NCBI RefSeq assembly: GCF_002090155.1
Contig: NZ_BBRM01000004.1
Coordinates: forward strand, 124,001-188,000
Reading direction: 5' to 3'
Origin: Demequina sp. NBRC 110056
GTDB lineage: Bacteria; Actinomycetota; Actinomycetes; Actinomycetales; Demequinaceae
Length of the DNA: 64,000 bases
Shown here: one piece after another, positions 43,637 through 52,742 of the stretch
How positions within the stretch are numbered: position 1 is the stretch's first letter
Layout: every line of letters starts with the position of its first letter
Notes under the pieces: model-generated
Databases searched by the model: none
The model's input: the letters and a program-made list of their open reading frames with translations, nothing else
Told to the model about the DNA's origin: nothing
Translations under genes and position numbers: made by a program

Positions 43637-46093
43637 ATGACGGACACGGCGTGGGGCAAGCGGACGACCGATGCGGCGACGGGCGAGGAGCTCGACGCCG
43701 TCGACCGGTGGTGGAGGGCCTCGAACTACCTGAGCGTGGGGCAGATCTACCTGCTCGGCAATCCCCTGCTCCGCGAGCCGCTGCACCGCGACCACGTCAA
43801 GCCGCGTCTCGTCGGGCACTGGGGCACCACCCCCGGCCTCAACTTCCTGTACGCGCACCTCAATCGCATGATCCGCGCGCGGCAGCAGCCGACGATGTAC
43901 ATCATCGGCCCGGGCCACGGCGGCCCCGGACTGGTCGCATCGAGCTTCCTCGAGGGCACCTACTCGGACACCTACCCGGACATCTCGACGGATGAGCGAG
44001 GCATCCAGCGGCTGTTCAAGCAGTTCTCCTTCCCCGGCGGCATCCCGTCGCACGTGGCACCGGAGACCCCCGGCTCCATCCACGAGGGCGGCGAGCTCGG
44101 CTACGCCCTGAGCCACGCGTACGGGGCGGCGTTCGACAACCCGGACCTCCTGGTCGCGACGATCGTGGGCGACGGCGAGGCGGAGACGGGTCCGCTCGCC
44201 ACCAGCTGGCACTCGAACAAGTTCATCAACCCCGCCACCGACGGCGTGGTCCTGCCGATCCTCCACCTCAACGGCTACAAGATCGCCAACCCGACCGTCC
44301 TGAGCCGCATCAGCGACGAGGAGCTCGACGCGCTCATGCGCGGCTACGGGCACAAGCCCCACGTGTTCGTCGCGGGCTTCGACGACGAGTCGCACGAGTC
44401 GATCCACGGCCGCTTCGCGGCCCTCCTGGACGACGTCATGGACGAGATCGCCGCGATCAAGGCCGAGGCATCCGAGAACCCGGAGATGGACCGGCCGATG
44501 TGGCCCATGATCGTCTTCCGCACGCCCAAGGGATGGACGTGCCCCGACGAGATCGACGGGAACCGCACCGAGGGCTCCTGGCGCGCCCACCAGGTGCCGC
44601 TGTCCAACGCCCGCGACACCGACGAGCACCTGCACACGCTCGAGGCGTGGCTCCAGTCCTACGGCCCCGACGAGCTGTTCGACGAGGACGGCGCACCGCG
44701 CCCCGAGACCAACGCGATCGCGCCCGAGGGCGAGCTGCGCATGTCCGCCCGGCCGGAGGCCAACGGCGGGCGCGTGCTGCGCGACCTCAAGATGCCCGAC
44801 TTCCGCGACTTCGCGGTCGATGTGCCCTCTCCCGGCGCCGGTCCCGAGCAGGGCACCAAGCAGCTGGGCACGTTCCTGCGCGAGGTCATGCGCAACAACC
44901 CCGACAACTTCCGGATCTTCGCGCCGGACGAGCTCGCCTCCAACCGCCTCCAGGACGTGCTCGAGGTGACGGACAAGGTCTGGGAGGCCCGCCGCGAGGA
45001 CGACGGCGCTCACACCGGGCCGTCCGGCCGTGTCATCGAGATGCTCTCCGAGCACCAGTGCCAGGGCTGGCTCGAGGGCTACCTCCTCACCGGGCGCCAT
45101 GGTCTGTTCACGTCCTACGAGGCCTTCATCCACATCGTCGACTCGATGTTCAACCAGCACGCCAAGTGGCTGAAGGTGTCGCGCGAGCTCCCGTGGCGTC
45201 AGCCCATCGGCTCCCTGAACTACCTGCTGTCGAGCCACGTGTGGCGCCAGGACCACAACGGCTTCTCCCACCAGGACCCGGGCTTCATCGACCACGTGGT
45301 CAACAAGAAGGCGGAGGTGGTCCGCGTCTACCTGCCGGCTGACGCCAACACCCTCCTGTCGACCTACGACCACTGCCTGCGCTCGCGTGACTACGTCAAC
45401 GTCGTGATCGCCGGCAAGCAGCCGCAGGCGCAGTGGCTCACCATGGATCAGGCGATCGACCACTGCACGCGCGGCCTCGGGATCTGGGACTTCGCGTCGA
45501 ACGTGCCGCTGGGCGAGGAGCCGGACGTGGTGCTCGCCGCCGCCGGCGACGTGCCCACGATCGAGGTGCTCGCGGCCGTCGACATCATCCGTCGCGAGCT
45601 GCCCGACCTCAAGGTGCGGATGATCAACGTCGTCGACCTCATGCGGCTCCAGCCTGAGGAGGAGCACCCGCACGGCATGGCCGACCGCGAGTTCGACCAC
45701 CTGTTCACCACGGACAAGCCCGTGATCTTCAACTACCACGGCTACCCGTGGCTGATCCACCGCCTCACCTACCGTCGCAATGGCCACGCCAACTGGCACG
45801 TGCGCGGCTACAAGGAGGAGGGCACCACCACGACGCCCTTCGACATGGCGATGCTCAACGACATCGACCGCTACCACCTGGTGATGGACGTCATCGATCG
45901 CGTGCCGGGTCTGGGCACTCGTGCGGCGGCGCTGCGCCAGGACCTCTTCGACCGCCGCCTCGCCGCGCGCCGGTACGCGCGCGAGCACGGCGCCGACATC
46001 CCGGTCGTCCGCGACTGGGTGTGGCCCGACGCCGCAGGCGGCGCCTACGAGAAGGCCGAGGGCGCCCTCGCGACGGGCGGCGACAACGAGTAG
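43637..46093 (+). CDS. xfp: xylulose-5-phosphate/fructose-6-phosphate phosphoketolase
   Basis: Thiamine-diphosphate enzyme cleaving xylulose-5-P (and usually fructose-6-P) to acetyl phosphate plus glyceraldehyde-3-P or erythrose-4-P. The 818-residue, full-length protein has GPGHGGPG (91-98), the TPP-Mg motif GDGEAETG (178-185) with N213 in HLNGYK, and an intact C-terminal XFP domain ending near the common length. GGAGG precedes the ATG. The acetyl phosphate feeds AckA, encoded 8 kb away. A strong hairpin follows the gene. With ldh and pta-ackA it supports a bifid-like carbon shunt. Confidence 0.97.
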   Translation: MTDTAWGKRTTDAATGEELDAVDRWWRASNYLSVGQIYLLGNPLLREPLHRDHVKPRLVGHWGTTPGLNFLYAHLNRMIRARQQPTMYIIGPGHGGPGLVASSFLEGTYSDTYPDISTDERGIQRLFKQFSFPGGIPSHVAPETPGSIHEGGELGYALSHAYGAAFDNPDLLVATIVGDGEAETGPLATSWHSNKFINPATDGVVLPILHLNGYKIANPTVLSRISDEELDALMRGYGHKPHVFVAGFDDESHESIHGRFAALLDDVMDEIAAIKAEASENPEMDRPMWPMIVFRTPKGWTCPDEIDGNRTEGSWRAHQVPLSNARDTDEHLHTLEAWLQSYGPDELFDEDGAPRPETNAIAPEGELRMSARPEANGGRVLRDLKMPDFRDFAVDVPSPGAGPEQGTKQLGTFLREVMRNNPDNFRIFAPDELASNRLQDVLEVTDKVWEARREDDGAHTGPSGRVIEMLSEHQCQGWLEGYLLTGRHGLFTSYEAFIHIVDSMFNQHAKWLKVSRELPWRQPIGSLNYLLSSHVWRQDHNGFSHQDPGFIDHVVNKKAEVVRVYLPADANTLLSTYDHCLRSRDYVNVVIAGKQPQAQWLTMDQAIDHCTRGLGIWDFASNVPLGEEPDVVLAAAGDVPTIEVLAAVDIIRRELPDLKVRMINVVDLMRLQPEEEHPHGMADREFDHLFTTDKPVIFNYHGYPWLIHRLTYRRNGHANWHVRGYKEEGTTTTPFDMAMLNDIDRYHLVMDVIDRVPGLGTRAAALRQDLFDRRLAARRYAREHGADIPVVRDWVWPDAAGGAYEKAEGALATGGDNE

Positions 46094-46106
46094 CCCCTCC
46101 TGACGA

Positions 46107-46142
46107 AGGGCCGATGCGCGCGCTGGGCCGCGCATCGGCCCT
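46107..46142. terminator. bidirectional terminator between xfp and adh
   Basis: Fourteen-base perfect stem (46107-46120 with 46129-46142, arm AGGGCCGATGCGCG) and an eight-base loop. It sits between two convergent genes, 14 bases after one stop and 4 before the other. Both arms consist of the over-represented GCCGATGCGC 10-mer. Confidence 0.85.
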
Positions 46143-46146
46143 CACC

Positions 46147-47244
46147 TCAGGCGGTTGCCGGCACCTCCGCAGCCGTGCGCTCGATCGTCACGCCTGCAGC
46201 GTCGGGATGCGGCACGATCACCGCGCGCCCGAGCATCGTGCCCGTCTCGAGACGCGCGTACGCGTCCATCGCGTCGTCGAGGGCGAAGGGCGTGACGTCG
46301 ACCTCGAGCGTTCCGGCGCGATAGAGCGCCGCGAGCTCGTGAAGCTCCTCGAGCGTGCCCATGTAGGTGCCGGTGAGCTCCGCCTCGAAGGGCGTCGTGT
46401 AGAAGCCCCAGTCCGTGCGGCCTCCGGCGAGACCCACGACGGTGATCCGTCCGCGCACCGCGACGACGGACTGCGCGAGGGCAATGGTCTCCGCCGTGCC
46501 GACCATGTCGAACACGGCGTCGACGCCCCGACCGCCCGTGAGCTCGCGGATCCGGGTCGCCTGGTCCTCGCCGTCGACGACGGTCGCGCCGCGCCGTGCC
46601 GCGAGCGCGCTGGCCTCCGGCTTGATGTCGGTCGCGAGGACGGTCGCAGAGGTCATGCCCGCGAGCAGCTGGACCGCGAACTGCCCCACCCCGCCGAGGC
46701 CGATGACCAATGCGGTGCGACCGCCGGCCCCGAGTCGCGGCAATGCCAGCTTGATCGCGTGGTACGCCGTGAGGCCGGCGTCGACGAGGGGCGCCGCCGC
46801 GACCGGGTCGGCGTCGCCCAGGGGCACCAGGTTGCGCACCGGCACCGTCATGTACTCCGCCATCCCGCCATCGAGTCCGAGCCCGCTTCCCAGCGTGGAC
46901 ATGGACGCGACGTTGTCGCACAGCGTGTCCTCACCGCGCGAGCAGGCAGCGCAGTGCCCGCACCCGCGCGCCGCGTAGACCATGTGCGCGGAGCCGAGCT
47001 CGAGCCCGGTCACGCCCGGGCCGCATTCCTCGACCCATCCCGTGACCTCGTGCCCGAGCACGTACTCAGGCGACAGCTGCGGCATGGCGATGTCCGCGTC
47101 GAAGACCGCGTAGAGGGCCACGTCGGAGTGGCACGCGCCGGAGCCCGCGACCTTGAGCAGGACCTCGCCGGGCCCCGGCACCGGCTTGTCCACCTCGCTC
47201 AGCGAGGGCCTCGTCTTCCACTGGGTGAACCGCACAGCCTTCAT
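46147..47244 (-). CDS. zinc-dependent alcohol dehydrogenase
   Basis: A 365-residue medium-chain dehydrogenase. Catalytic zinc ligands are C38 (GACHSD) and H65-E66 (GHE). The structural zinc site is C95, C98, C101 and C109 (CGHCAACSRGEDTLC), so both zincs are expected. The Rossmann motif is GLGGVGQFAVQL. D following beta-2 (LATDIKPEA) favours NAD(H). Probable ethanol or aldehyde interconversion in fermentation. The ATG at 47244 follows GAGGAG; the frame extends upstream through an intergenic palindrome and was rejected there. Confidence 0.93.
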   Translation of the reverse strand: MKAVRFTQWKTRPSLSEVDKPVPGPGEVLLKVAGSGACHSDVALYAVFDADIAMPQLSPEYVLGHEVTGWVEECGPGVTGLELGSAHMVYAARGCGHCAACSRGEDTLCDNVASMSTLGSGLGLDGGMAEYMTVPVRNLVPLGDADPVAAAPLVDAGLTAYHAIKLALPRLGAGGRTALVIGLGGVGQFAVQLLAGMTSATVLATDIKPEASALAARRGATVVDGEDQATRIRELTGGRGVDAVFDMVGTAETIALAQSVVAVRGRITVVGLAGGRTDWGFYTTPFEAELTGTYMGTLEELHELAALYRAGTLEVDVTPFALDDAMDAYARLETGTMLGRAVIVPHPDAAGVTIERTAAEVPATA

Positions 47245-47344
47245 CGGATGCTCCTCAACCGGCGCCCTGCGACAGGGTTCACGCGAAGCGGGCGCCGTTG
47301 CTCGCCGCGTGCACCTCCCGAGCATGGCACAGGACCTGGCATGA

Positions 47345-47362
47345 TGTGAACCGCAGTTCACA
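47345..47362. promoter_or_regulatory. palindromic operator TGTGAAC-N4-GTTCACA
   Basis: Seven-base perfect arms TGTGAAC / GTTCACA around CGCA. The TGAA-N6-TTCA core resembles sites of ArsR/SmtB-type metal repressors. It is between the divergent adh and histidine-rich protein genes. Confidence 0.5.
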
Positions 47363-47520
47363 AATCTCCCATGAGACGTGACGCGTTGGAGTGAATGCTG
47401 CGACACCCTCCTCGAGCGCGGCTAGGCGCTGTGGACGCCGACCGTCGCCGTGCCTCCATCTCGGCGCGCGCCATCGAGCGGCTCGCCCTAGCCTGGGAGG
47501 ACGACGCCCGGGAGGCACGC

Positions 47521-47811
47521 ATGAGCGACCACGCGACGCACGACGACCACGCGCATGACCACGGCCCCGACTGCGGCCACGCGGCGGTCGAGCACGACGG
47601 CCACACCGACTATGTGCATGACGGCCACGTCCACCATCCTCATGAGGGGCATGTGGACGAGCACGACGGCGTCCACGCCGTCGCCGAGGAGCACGCGCAT
47701 CTCCACGGCGCCGACTGCGGTCACGAGACGGTCGAGCACGGCGATCACACCGACTACGTCCACGACGGCCACCGCCACGCGGAGCACGCGGGCCACTACG
47801 ACGAGCACTGA
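47521..47811 (+). CDS. histidine-rich metal-binding protein with internal duplication
   Basis: A 96-residue protein in which about a third of residues are His, with many Asp/Glu and four Cys. Two units repeat: DCGHAAVEHDGHTDYVHDGH (near 19-38) and DCGHETVEHGDHTDYVHDGH (near 64-83). The C-terminus is HYDEH. Short single-unit relatives in Actinobacteria are often labelled 'zinc transporter permease', but there is no membrane segment; a cytosolic zinc or nickel buffer or chaperone is more likely. The ATG follows GGGAGG. A TGTGAAC palindrome lies about 160 bases upstream. Confidence 0.8.
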   Translation: MSDHATHDDHAHDHGPDCGHAAVEHDGHTDYVHDGHVHHPHEGHVDEHDGVHAVAEEHAHLHGADCGHETVEHGDHTDYVHDGHRHAEHAGHYDEH

Positions 47812-47869
47812 CACGACGTGCTCTGACCTGCACGGCCGGCGACCGGCACGCAGGGTGACGACGCCGCGC

Positions 47870-47890
47870 GGGCCGAGCGCGCATCGGCCC
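47870..47890. terminator. hairpin between convergent genes
   Basis: Seven-base stem GGGCCGA / TCGGCCC with loop GCGCGCA. It lies 10 bases after the guaB3 stop and 58 after the histidine-rich gene. It contains another GCGCATCGGC 10-mer. Confidence 0.55.
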
Positions 47891-47900
47891 TCCGGGCGAG

Positions 47901-49025
47901 CTACGCCGGGTGGTACGGCGAGACGACCACGTCGACCCGCTGGAACTCCTTGAGGTCCGAGTAGCCGGTCGTCGCCATCGAGCGACGCAGCGCTCCCATG
48001 ATGTTGGTGGTGCCGTCGGCCCGGTGGCCGGGCCCGTGGAGGATCTCCTCGAGGGTGCCCGTCGTGCCCACCTCGACCCGCTCGCCGCGCGGCAGCTCGG
48101 CGTGGTACGCCTCCTGGCCCCAGTGGAAGCCCTTGCCCGGCGCCTCGGTGGAGCGGGCCAGCGCGGCGCCCAGCATGACGGCGTCGGCGCCGCAGGCGAA
48201 GGCCTTGACGAGGTCGCCGGCGCGGCCCAGGCCGCCGTCGGCGATGACGTGGACGTAGCGGCCGCCGGACTCGTCGAGGTAGTCGCGGCGGGCGGCGGCG
48301 ACGTCGGACACCGCGGTGGCCATCGGCGCGTGGATGCCGAGCGTCGTGCGCGTGCGCTGCGCGGAGCCTCCGCCGAAGCCGACGAGCACTCCGGCGGCTC
48401 CCGTGCGCATGAGGTGCAGCGCGGCCTGGTAGGTCGAGGCGCCGCCGACGATGACGGGCACGTCGAGGTCGTAGATGAACTTCTTGAGGTTGAGCGCCTC
48501 GGCGTCACCAGAGACGTGCTCCGCGCTCACCGTGGTGCCGCGGATGACGAACAGGTCGACGCCCGCCTTCAGCACCGTCTGGTAGTGCTCCTGCGTGCGC
48601 TGAGGACTCAGCGCGCCCGCGACGGGCACGCCCGCGGCGCGCACCTCCTGCAGCCGCGCGGCGATCAGCTCGTCCTTGATGGGCTCGCGGTACATCTCCT
48701 GAAGGCGGCCGGTCGCGTCGGCAGCGTCGAAGCCCGCGATCTGCTTGAGCAGGGGCTCCGGGTCCTCGTAGCGGGTCCACAGGCCCTCGAGGTCGAGCAC
48801 GCCGAGGCCTCCGTGCTTCCCCAGCGCGATGGCCGTGGCGGGGCTCATGACCGAGTCCATGGGGGCGGAGATCACCGGGATGTCGAACTGGAACGCGTCG
48901 ATCTGCCAGGACAGGCTCACCTGCTCGGGCGCCCGCGTGCGGCGCGAGGGCACCACCGCGATGTCGTCGAAGGAGTATGCGCGGCGTCCACGCTTGCCGC
49001 GCCCGATCTCGATCTCGTTGCTCAC
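47901..49025 (-). CDS. guaB3: GuaB3, IMP dehydrogenase-family protein
   Basis: A 374-residue TIM-barrel protein of the GuaB3 branch common in Actinobacteria. Compared with the true IMPDH at 54810 it lacks CBS domains, and the catalytic-cysteine loop GPGSICTTR is replaced by GGGSAQRTRTTLG, with no Cys. The phosphate loop VIADGGLGRAGDLVKAFACGADAVMLG is intact, so it should bind a purine nucleotide. The reaction is uncertain; GMP reductase-like activity has been proposed for the family. The GTG at 49025 is 6 bases after a TAGGCT box, so it is probably leaderless. Confidence 0.92.
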   Translation of the reverse strand: MSNEIEIGRGKRGRRAYSFDDIAVVPSRRTRAPEQVSLSWQIDAFQFDIPVISAPMDSVMSPATAIALGKHGGLGVLDLEGLWTRYEDPEPLLKQIAGFDAADATGRLQEMYREPIKDELIAARLQEVRAAGVPVAGALSPQRTQEHYQTVLKAGVDLFVIRGTTVSAEHVSGDAEALNLKKFIYDLDVPVIVGGASTYQAALHLMRTGAAGVLVGFGGGSAQRTRTTLGIHAPMATAVSDVAAARRDYLDESGGRYVHVIADGGLGRAGDLVKAFACGADAVMLGAALARSTEAPGKGFHWGQEAYHAELPRGERVEVGTTGTLEEILHGPGHRADGTTNIMGALRRSMATTGYSDLKEFQRVDVVVSPYHPA

Positions 49026-49031
49026 CCGCCC

Positions 49032-49037
49032 AGCCTA
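49032..49037 (-). promoter_or_regulatory. -10 box of guaB3 (leaderless start)
   Basis: TAGGCT on the minus strand, 6 bases before the guaB3 GTG. No ribosome site is present. Confidence 0.5.
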
Positions 49038-49112
49038 TCGGCCCCGCTCACGCCCGGTGCCGGCGAGGCGACGTCGCCCGTCGATGTCACCCGCACGTGG
49101 GAGAGTGTCACC

Positions 49113-49862
49113 ATGAGCTGGCTAGACGCGACCTTGGTGGGCTTCGACACGGAGACCACGGGCATCTCGACCGACAACGACCGCATCGTCACCGCGGCAA
49201 TCATCACGCGGTCGGGCGACGAGGTGCGCACGCGCACCTGGCTCATCGACCCGGGCGTCGAGATCCCCGCGGGCGCCACAGCGGTGCACGGCATCACGAC
49301 GGAGCAGGCGCGCGCCGAGGGCGTGCGACCGGCCGATGCGCTCGAGGAGATCGCCTCGACGCTTGCCGACGCGCTCGGGGCGGGCATCCCGGTCGTGGGC
49401 TTCAACGTCCAGTTCGACCTGTCGATCCTCGAGTCCGAGCTCGAGCGTCACGGGCTCGCCTCGCTCGAGTCGCGCAGCCCGCGCGGCGTGCGTCCGATCG
49501 TCGACCCGTACGTGCTCGACCGCCACCTCGACCGCTACCGCAAGGGCAAGCGCAAGCTGATCGACCTGTGCACGCTCTACGCCGTCCCGGTCGTCGCCGA
49601 CGATCTGCACGCCGCCGACGCCGACGTGCTCGCGACGCTCGACCTGGTCCACGCGCTGGCCGCGGCGTATCCCACCATCGCCACCGTCGACCTCGACTCC
49701 CTGCACGACCAGCAGGTCGCGGCGCACCGTGATTGGGCCGTCGGGTTCGCGGCCTGGCTCACGTCCCGCGGACGCACCGACGACCTCCCGCGTCCCGAGT
49801 GGCCCGTCGCGCGGTCCACCGCGGAGGGTGCGACGGACGCCGCAACAGCGCCGCTGTTCTGA
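49113..49862 (+). CDS. DEDDh 3'-5' exonuclease (DnaQ epsilon-like)
   Basis: A 249-residue exonuclease of the DnaQ/RNase T superfamily. Metal ligands are D12 and E14 (FDTETTG), D102 (FNVQFDLS) and D171, with the general base H166 (LHAADADVLAT); all four acidic residues and the His are present. After the catalytic core (to about 190), the C-terminal tail (HRDWAVGFAAWLTSRGR) is typical of stand-alone actinobacterial proteins of this group, annotated as exonuclease or Pol III epsilon. A weak GGGAG precedes the ATG. It is divergent from guaB3. Confidence 0.92.
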   Translation: MSWLDATLVGFDTETTGISTDNDRIVTAAIITRSGDEVRTRTWLIDPGVEIPAGATAVHGITTEQARAEGVRPADALEEIASTLADALGAGIPVVGFNVQFDLSILESELERHGLASLESRSPRGVRPIVDPYVLDRHLDRYRKGKRKLIDLCTLYAVPVVADDLHAADADVLATLDLVHALAAAYPTIATVDLDSLHDQQVAAHRDWAVGFAAWLTSRGRTDDLPRPEWPVARSTAEGATDAATAPLF

Positions 49863-49988
49863 CCTCGCGCACCCGCGCACGGACCGGGGGCGCCTGACGC
49901 CTCAAGAATCGCGACTCTGCAGGCACGCCGTGGCGCGCCGCGACACCCCGCCGGGGATAGCGTGAGGACATGACGACGAGGAGGTCTC

Positions 49989-51257
49989 ATGTCCACTGAC
50001 GCGCCCGCGCTGCCCGCCTCAGGTCCGCTCACCGATGCGCGGGCCCAGCTCGCCGAGGCGATCGCCCACCTGGGCGTCGATGCAGGCACGCACCGGATGC
50101 TGGCGACGAGCCGCCGGGAGATGGCCGTGTCCGTGCCGCTGCGGCGCGACGATGGGTCGATCGCCACCTACGAGGGCTTCCGCGTGCAGCACAACTTCTC
50201 CCGCGGCCCCGCGAAGGGGGGACTGCGCTTCTCGACCGCCGTCGACCTCGACGAGGTGCGCGCGCTCGCGATGTGGATGAGCTGGAAGTGCGCGCTCGTC
50301 GACGTCCCCTACGGCGGCGCGAAGGGCGGCGTCGCGATCGACCCGCGCGAGCACTCCGCGGCCGAACTGGAGCGGGTCACGCGCCGCTACACGTCCGAGA
50401 TCCTGCCCATCATCGGGCCGGAGGTGGACATCCCGGCGCCGGACATCGGCACCGACGAGCGCACCATGGCGTGGATCATGGACACCTACTCCGCGTCCGT
50501 GGGCCACACCGTGCCCGGCGTGGTGACGGGAAAGCCCATCAGCCTGGGCGGCTCGCTCGGCCGCGCCATGGCGACCTCGCGGGGCGTCGCGCACGTCGCG
50601 CTCATGGCCATGGCGAGCCGCGGCGTCGACCCCGCGGGCGCCACCGCCGTGGTGCAGGGCTTCGGCAAGGTGGGCCGGGGCGCCGCGCGCCTGCTCGCCG
50701 AGTCCGGCGTCCGCGTGCAGGCGGTCAGCGATGTGGACGGCGCCGTGTGGGCGGACGGAGGGCTCGACATCGCCAGGCTCGGCGAGCACGTTGACGAGAC
50801 GGGCTCCGTCGCCGGCTTCTCCGGAGCGGAGGCCATCGACGCCTCCATTCTCGTGACGCTCGACGTCGACGTCGTCGTGCCGGCGGCGGTGGAGGGCGTG
50901 ATCACCGCCGACAACGCGGCGGACGTCAAGGCGCGCATCATCGTCGAGGGTGCGAACGGCCCGACCACCAACGAGGCGGACGCGATCCTCGCGGACATGG
51001 ACGTGCTGATCGTGCCCGACATCCTTGCGAACGCGGGCGGCGTGATCGTGTCGTACTTCGAGTGGGTGCAGGCCAACCAGGCGTACCAATGGTCCGAGCG
51101 CGAGGTGAACGAGCGCCTCGAGGAGCGCATGACGCGCGCCTGGCACGACGTCGTGGCGTATGCGAGCGCCCACGACCTGTCCTACCGACAGGCGGCGACC
51201 GCGCTCGCCGTGCGGCGCGTCATCGAGGCCCACGAGCTGCGCGGGCTGTACCCCTGA
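49989..51257 (+). CDS. Glu/Leu/Phe/Val-family dehydrogenase (glutamate dehydrogenase)
   Basis: Oxidative deamination of glutamate to 2-oxoglutarate, or the reverse. The 422-residue protein has K76 (GPAKGGLRF), K100 (MWMSWK) and catalytic K112 (YGGAKGG), followed by the Rossmann motif GFGKVG near 223-228 and EGANGPTT near 320. The length suits the short hexameric NAD-type enzyme. A strong AGGAGG precedes the ATG, so it should be well expressed. It ends 21 bases from a convergent gene. The cofactor was not determined. Confidence 0.95.
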   Translation: MSTDAPALPASGPLTDARAQLAEAIAHLGVDAGTHRMLATSRREMAVSVPLRRDDGSIATYEGFRVQHNFSRGPAKGGLRFSTAVDLDEVRALAMWMSWKCALVDVPYGGAKGGVAIDPREHSAAELERVTRRYTSEILPIIGPEVDIPAPDIGTDERTMAWIMDTYSASVGHTVPGVVTGKPISLGGSLGRAMATSRGVAHVALMAMASRGVDPAGATAVVQGFGKVGRGAARLLAESGVRVQAVSDVDGAVWADGGLDIARLGEHVDETGSVAGFSGAEAIDASILVTLDVDVVVPAAVEGVITADNAADVKARIIVEGANGPTTNEADAILADMDVLIVPDILANAGGVIVSYFEWVQANQAYQWSEREVNERLEERMTRAWHDVVAYASAHDLSYRQAATALAVRRVIEAHELRGLYP

Positions 51258-51278
51258 CGCGGACGCCCGCCGGCTCGC

Positions 51279-52742
51279 CTACACGGCCTTCCCGACGGGG
51301 CTCGGCTCAGGCCCCTCCTGCGCGCTGAGTCCGTGCTCGGTCTTCTCCCAGTAGTGCGGGCGGACGATCAGCTGCCACAGCCCCTTGTACGCAGCGATCG
51401 AGTGCAGGATCCAATAGAGAGGGTTCACGAGCGCCCACGGCACCAACCAGAACGCACCGCGCTTGAACGGGCCCATCATGTTGAGGTAGATGATCAGGCC
51501 GTTGCCCAACAAGAAGTTCAGCAGACACACCGCGAGCACCGCCGGAGGGAAGTACTGGTCGAGCACGTCGACCGGGGTCATCCACGTGACGAAGGTGATC
51601 ACCGTGAACGGCAGCACCCCCAAGAACGTGAGCGGCGTGCCGCCGATGAGCAGCGCGAAGCCCCAGAACCTGCGCCACCCCAGCTCACGGATGAGGCGCC
51701 GGGGCGATCGAGCGTGGACCAACGAGGTCTGCATGTAGCCCTTGATCCAACGGCTGCGCTGGCGGACGAAGTTCGGGATCGAGGTGTTGGCCTCCTCCCA
51801 CGTCACGGAGTCGACGATCCCGACGCGATACCCGAGAGCGCCTGCACGAATGCCCAGGTCGGCGTCCTCGGTGACGTTGAAGGGGTCCCACCCGCCGAGC
51901 TCCTGGAGCATGCTCGTGCGGAAGTGGTTCGAGGTGCCGCCCAACGGGATCGGGAGGGTATCCACGTCGAGTCCCGGGAGCATGTAGTCGAACCAGTACG
52001 AGTACTCGAGCGTGAACATGCGCGTCAAGAGGTTCTCGCGAGCATTGAAGTAGTTGAGCTGTGCCTGGACCACGGCGGTCCGCTCGCCGGCCCGACGGAA
52101 CGCGAGGTACGCCTTCTTGAGCTGCAGAGGGTCGGGCGCGTCCTCGGCGTCGTAGATCACGACGAACTCGCCGGTGCACATCGCGAGGCCGACGTTGCAG
52201 GCACGAGGCTTGGTCTGCGGCACGCCCTTCGGGACCACCACCACCGTCATGTAGTCCGGCGTGCCGGACGCCTCGATCGCGTCCCGGGTCTCGTCGTCCT
52301 CCTCTTCGACGAGGATCAGCACCTCAAGCTTCTCGCTCGGATAGTCCAGGGCACCCAGGTTCGTCACGAGGCGATGCACGATGTTCGCCTCACGGAACAC
52401 CGGCACGAGCACGGTGTAGATCGGCAGCTCGTCGTCCTGGAGCGCGTCCAGTTCCGCGGGTGCGATGTGGTCGACCAGGTCGTAACGTGCCCCACGCAGC
52501 GACACCCAGAACTTGAATGCCGTCGACGCCAGGAACACCACGCTCGAGACGCCGAGGATGGCGATGATGGTGCCGACGGGTGCCAGCACGAGCGCGACCC
52601 CGAGGGCGATCACGGCCACCGCCACGACGACCTTCTGCGAACGCAGCAGGACCCGACGCGCGGAGAGCCGCGGGTCGCGCTCCCAGAGGCCGTAGGTCGC
52701 CTCGTGGGCGGTGTGCTCGTCAGCGATGCGGATCCTGCTCAT
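51279..52742 (-). CDS. GT2 polysaccharide synthase (cellulose/hyaluronan synthase-like)
   Basis: Processive family 2 glycosyltransferase that polymerises a sugar while extruding it. The 487-residue protein has two N-terminal helices (38-75) and a GT2 catalytic domain with D146/E147-type acidic patch (LVEEEDDE), DxD-like D198-A-E-D201, TED (291-293, catalytic base) and QRSRW (328-332). Four C-terminal helices form the channel. No PilZ domain is present. It overlaps the upstream membrane-protein stop by ATGA. The product polymer is unknown. Confidence 0.92.
   Translation of the reverse strand: MSRIRIADEHTAHEATYGLWERDPRLSARRVLLRSQKVVVAVAVIALGVALVLAPVGTIIAILGVSSVVFLASTAFKFWVSLRGARYDLVDHIAPAELDALQDDELPIYTVLVPVFREANIVHRLVTNLGALDYPSEKLEVLILVEEEDDETRDAIEASGTPDYMTVVVVPKGVPQTKPRACNVGLAMCTGEFVVIYDAEDAPDPLQLKKAYLAFRRAGERTAVVQAQLNYFNARENLLTRMFTLEYSYWFDYMLPGLDVDTLPIPLGGTSNHFRTSMLQELGGWDPFNVTEDADLGIRAGALGYRVGIVDSVTWEEANTSIPNFVRQRSRWIKGYMQTSLVHARSPRRLIRELGWRRFWGFALLIGGTPLTFLGVLPFTVITFVTWMTPVDVLDQYFPPAVLAVCLLNFLLGNGLIIYLNMMGPFKRGAFWLVPWALVNPLYWILHSIAAYKGLWQLIVRPHYWEKTEHGLSAQEGPEPSPVGKAV

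Noticed and set aside
43571-46135. Minus-strand open frame of 854 codons opposite xfp.
   Set aside because: Antisense shadow of phosphoketolase; no family signature.
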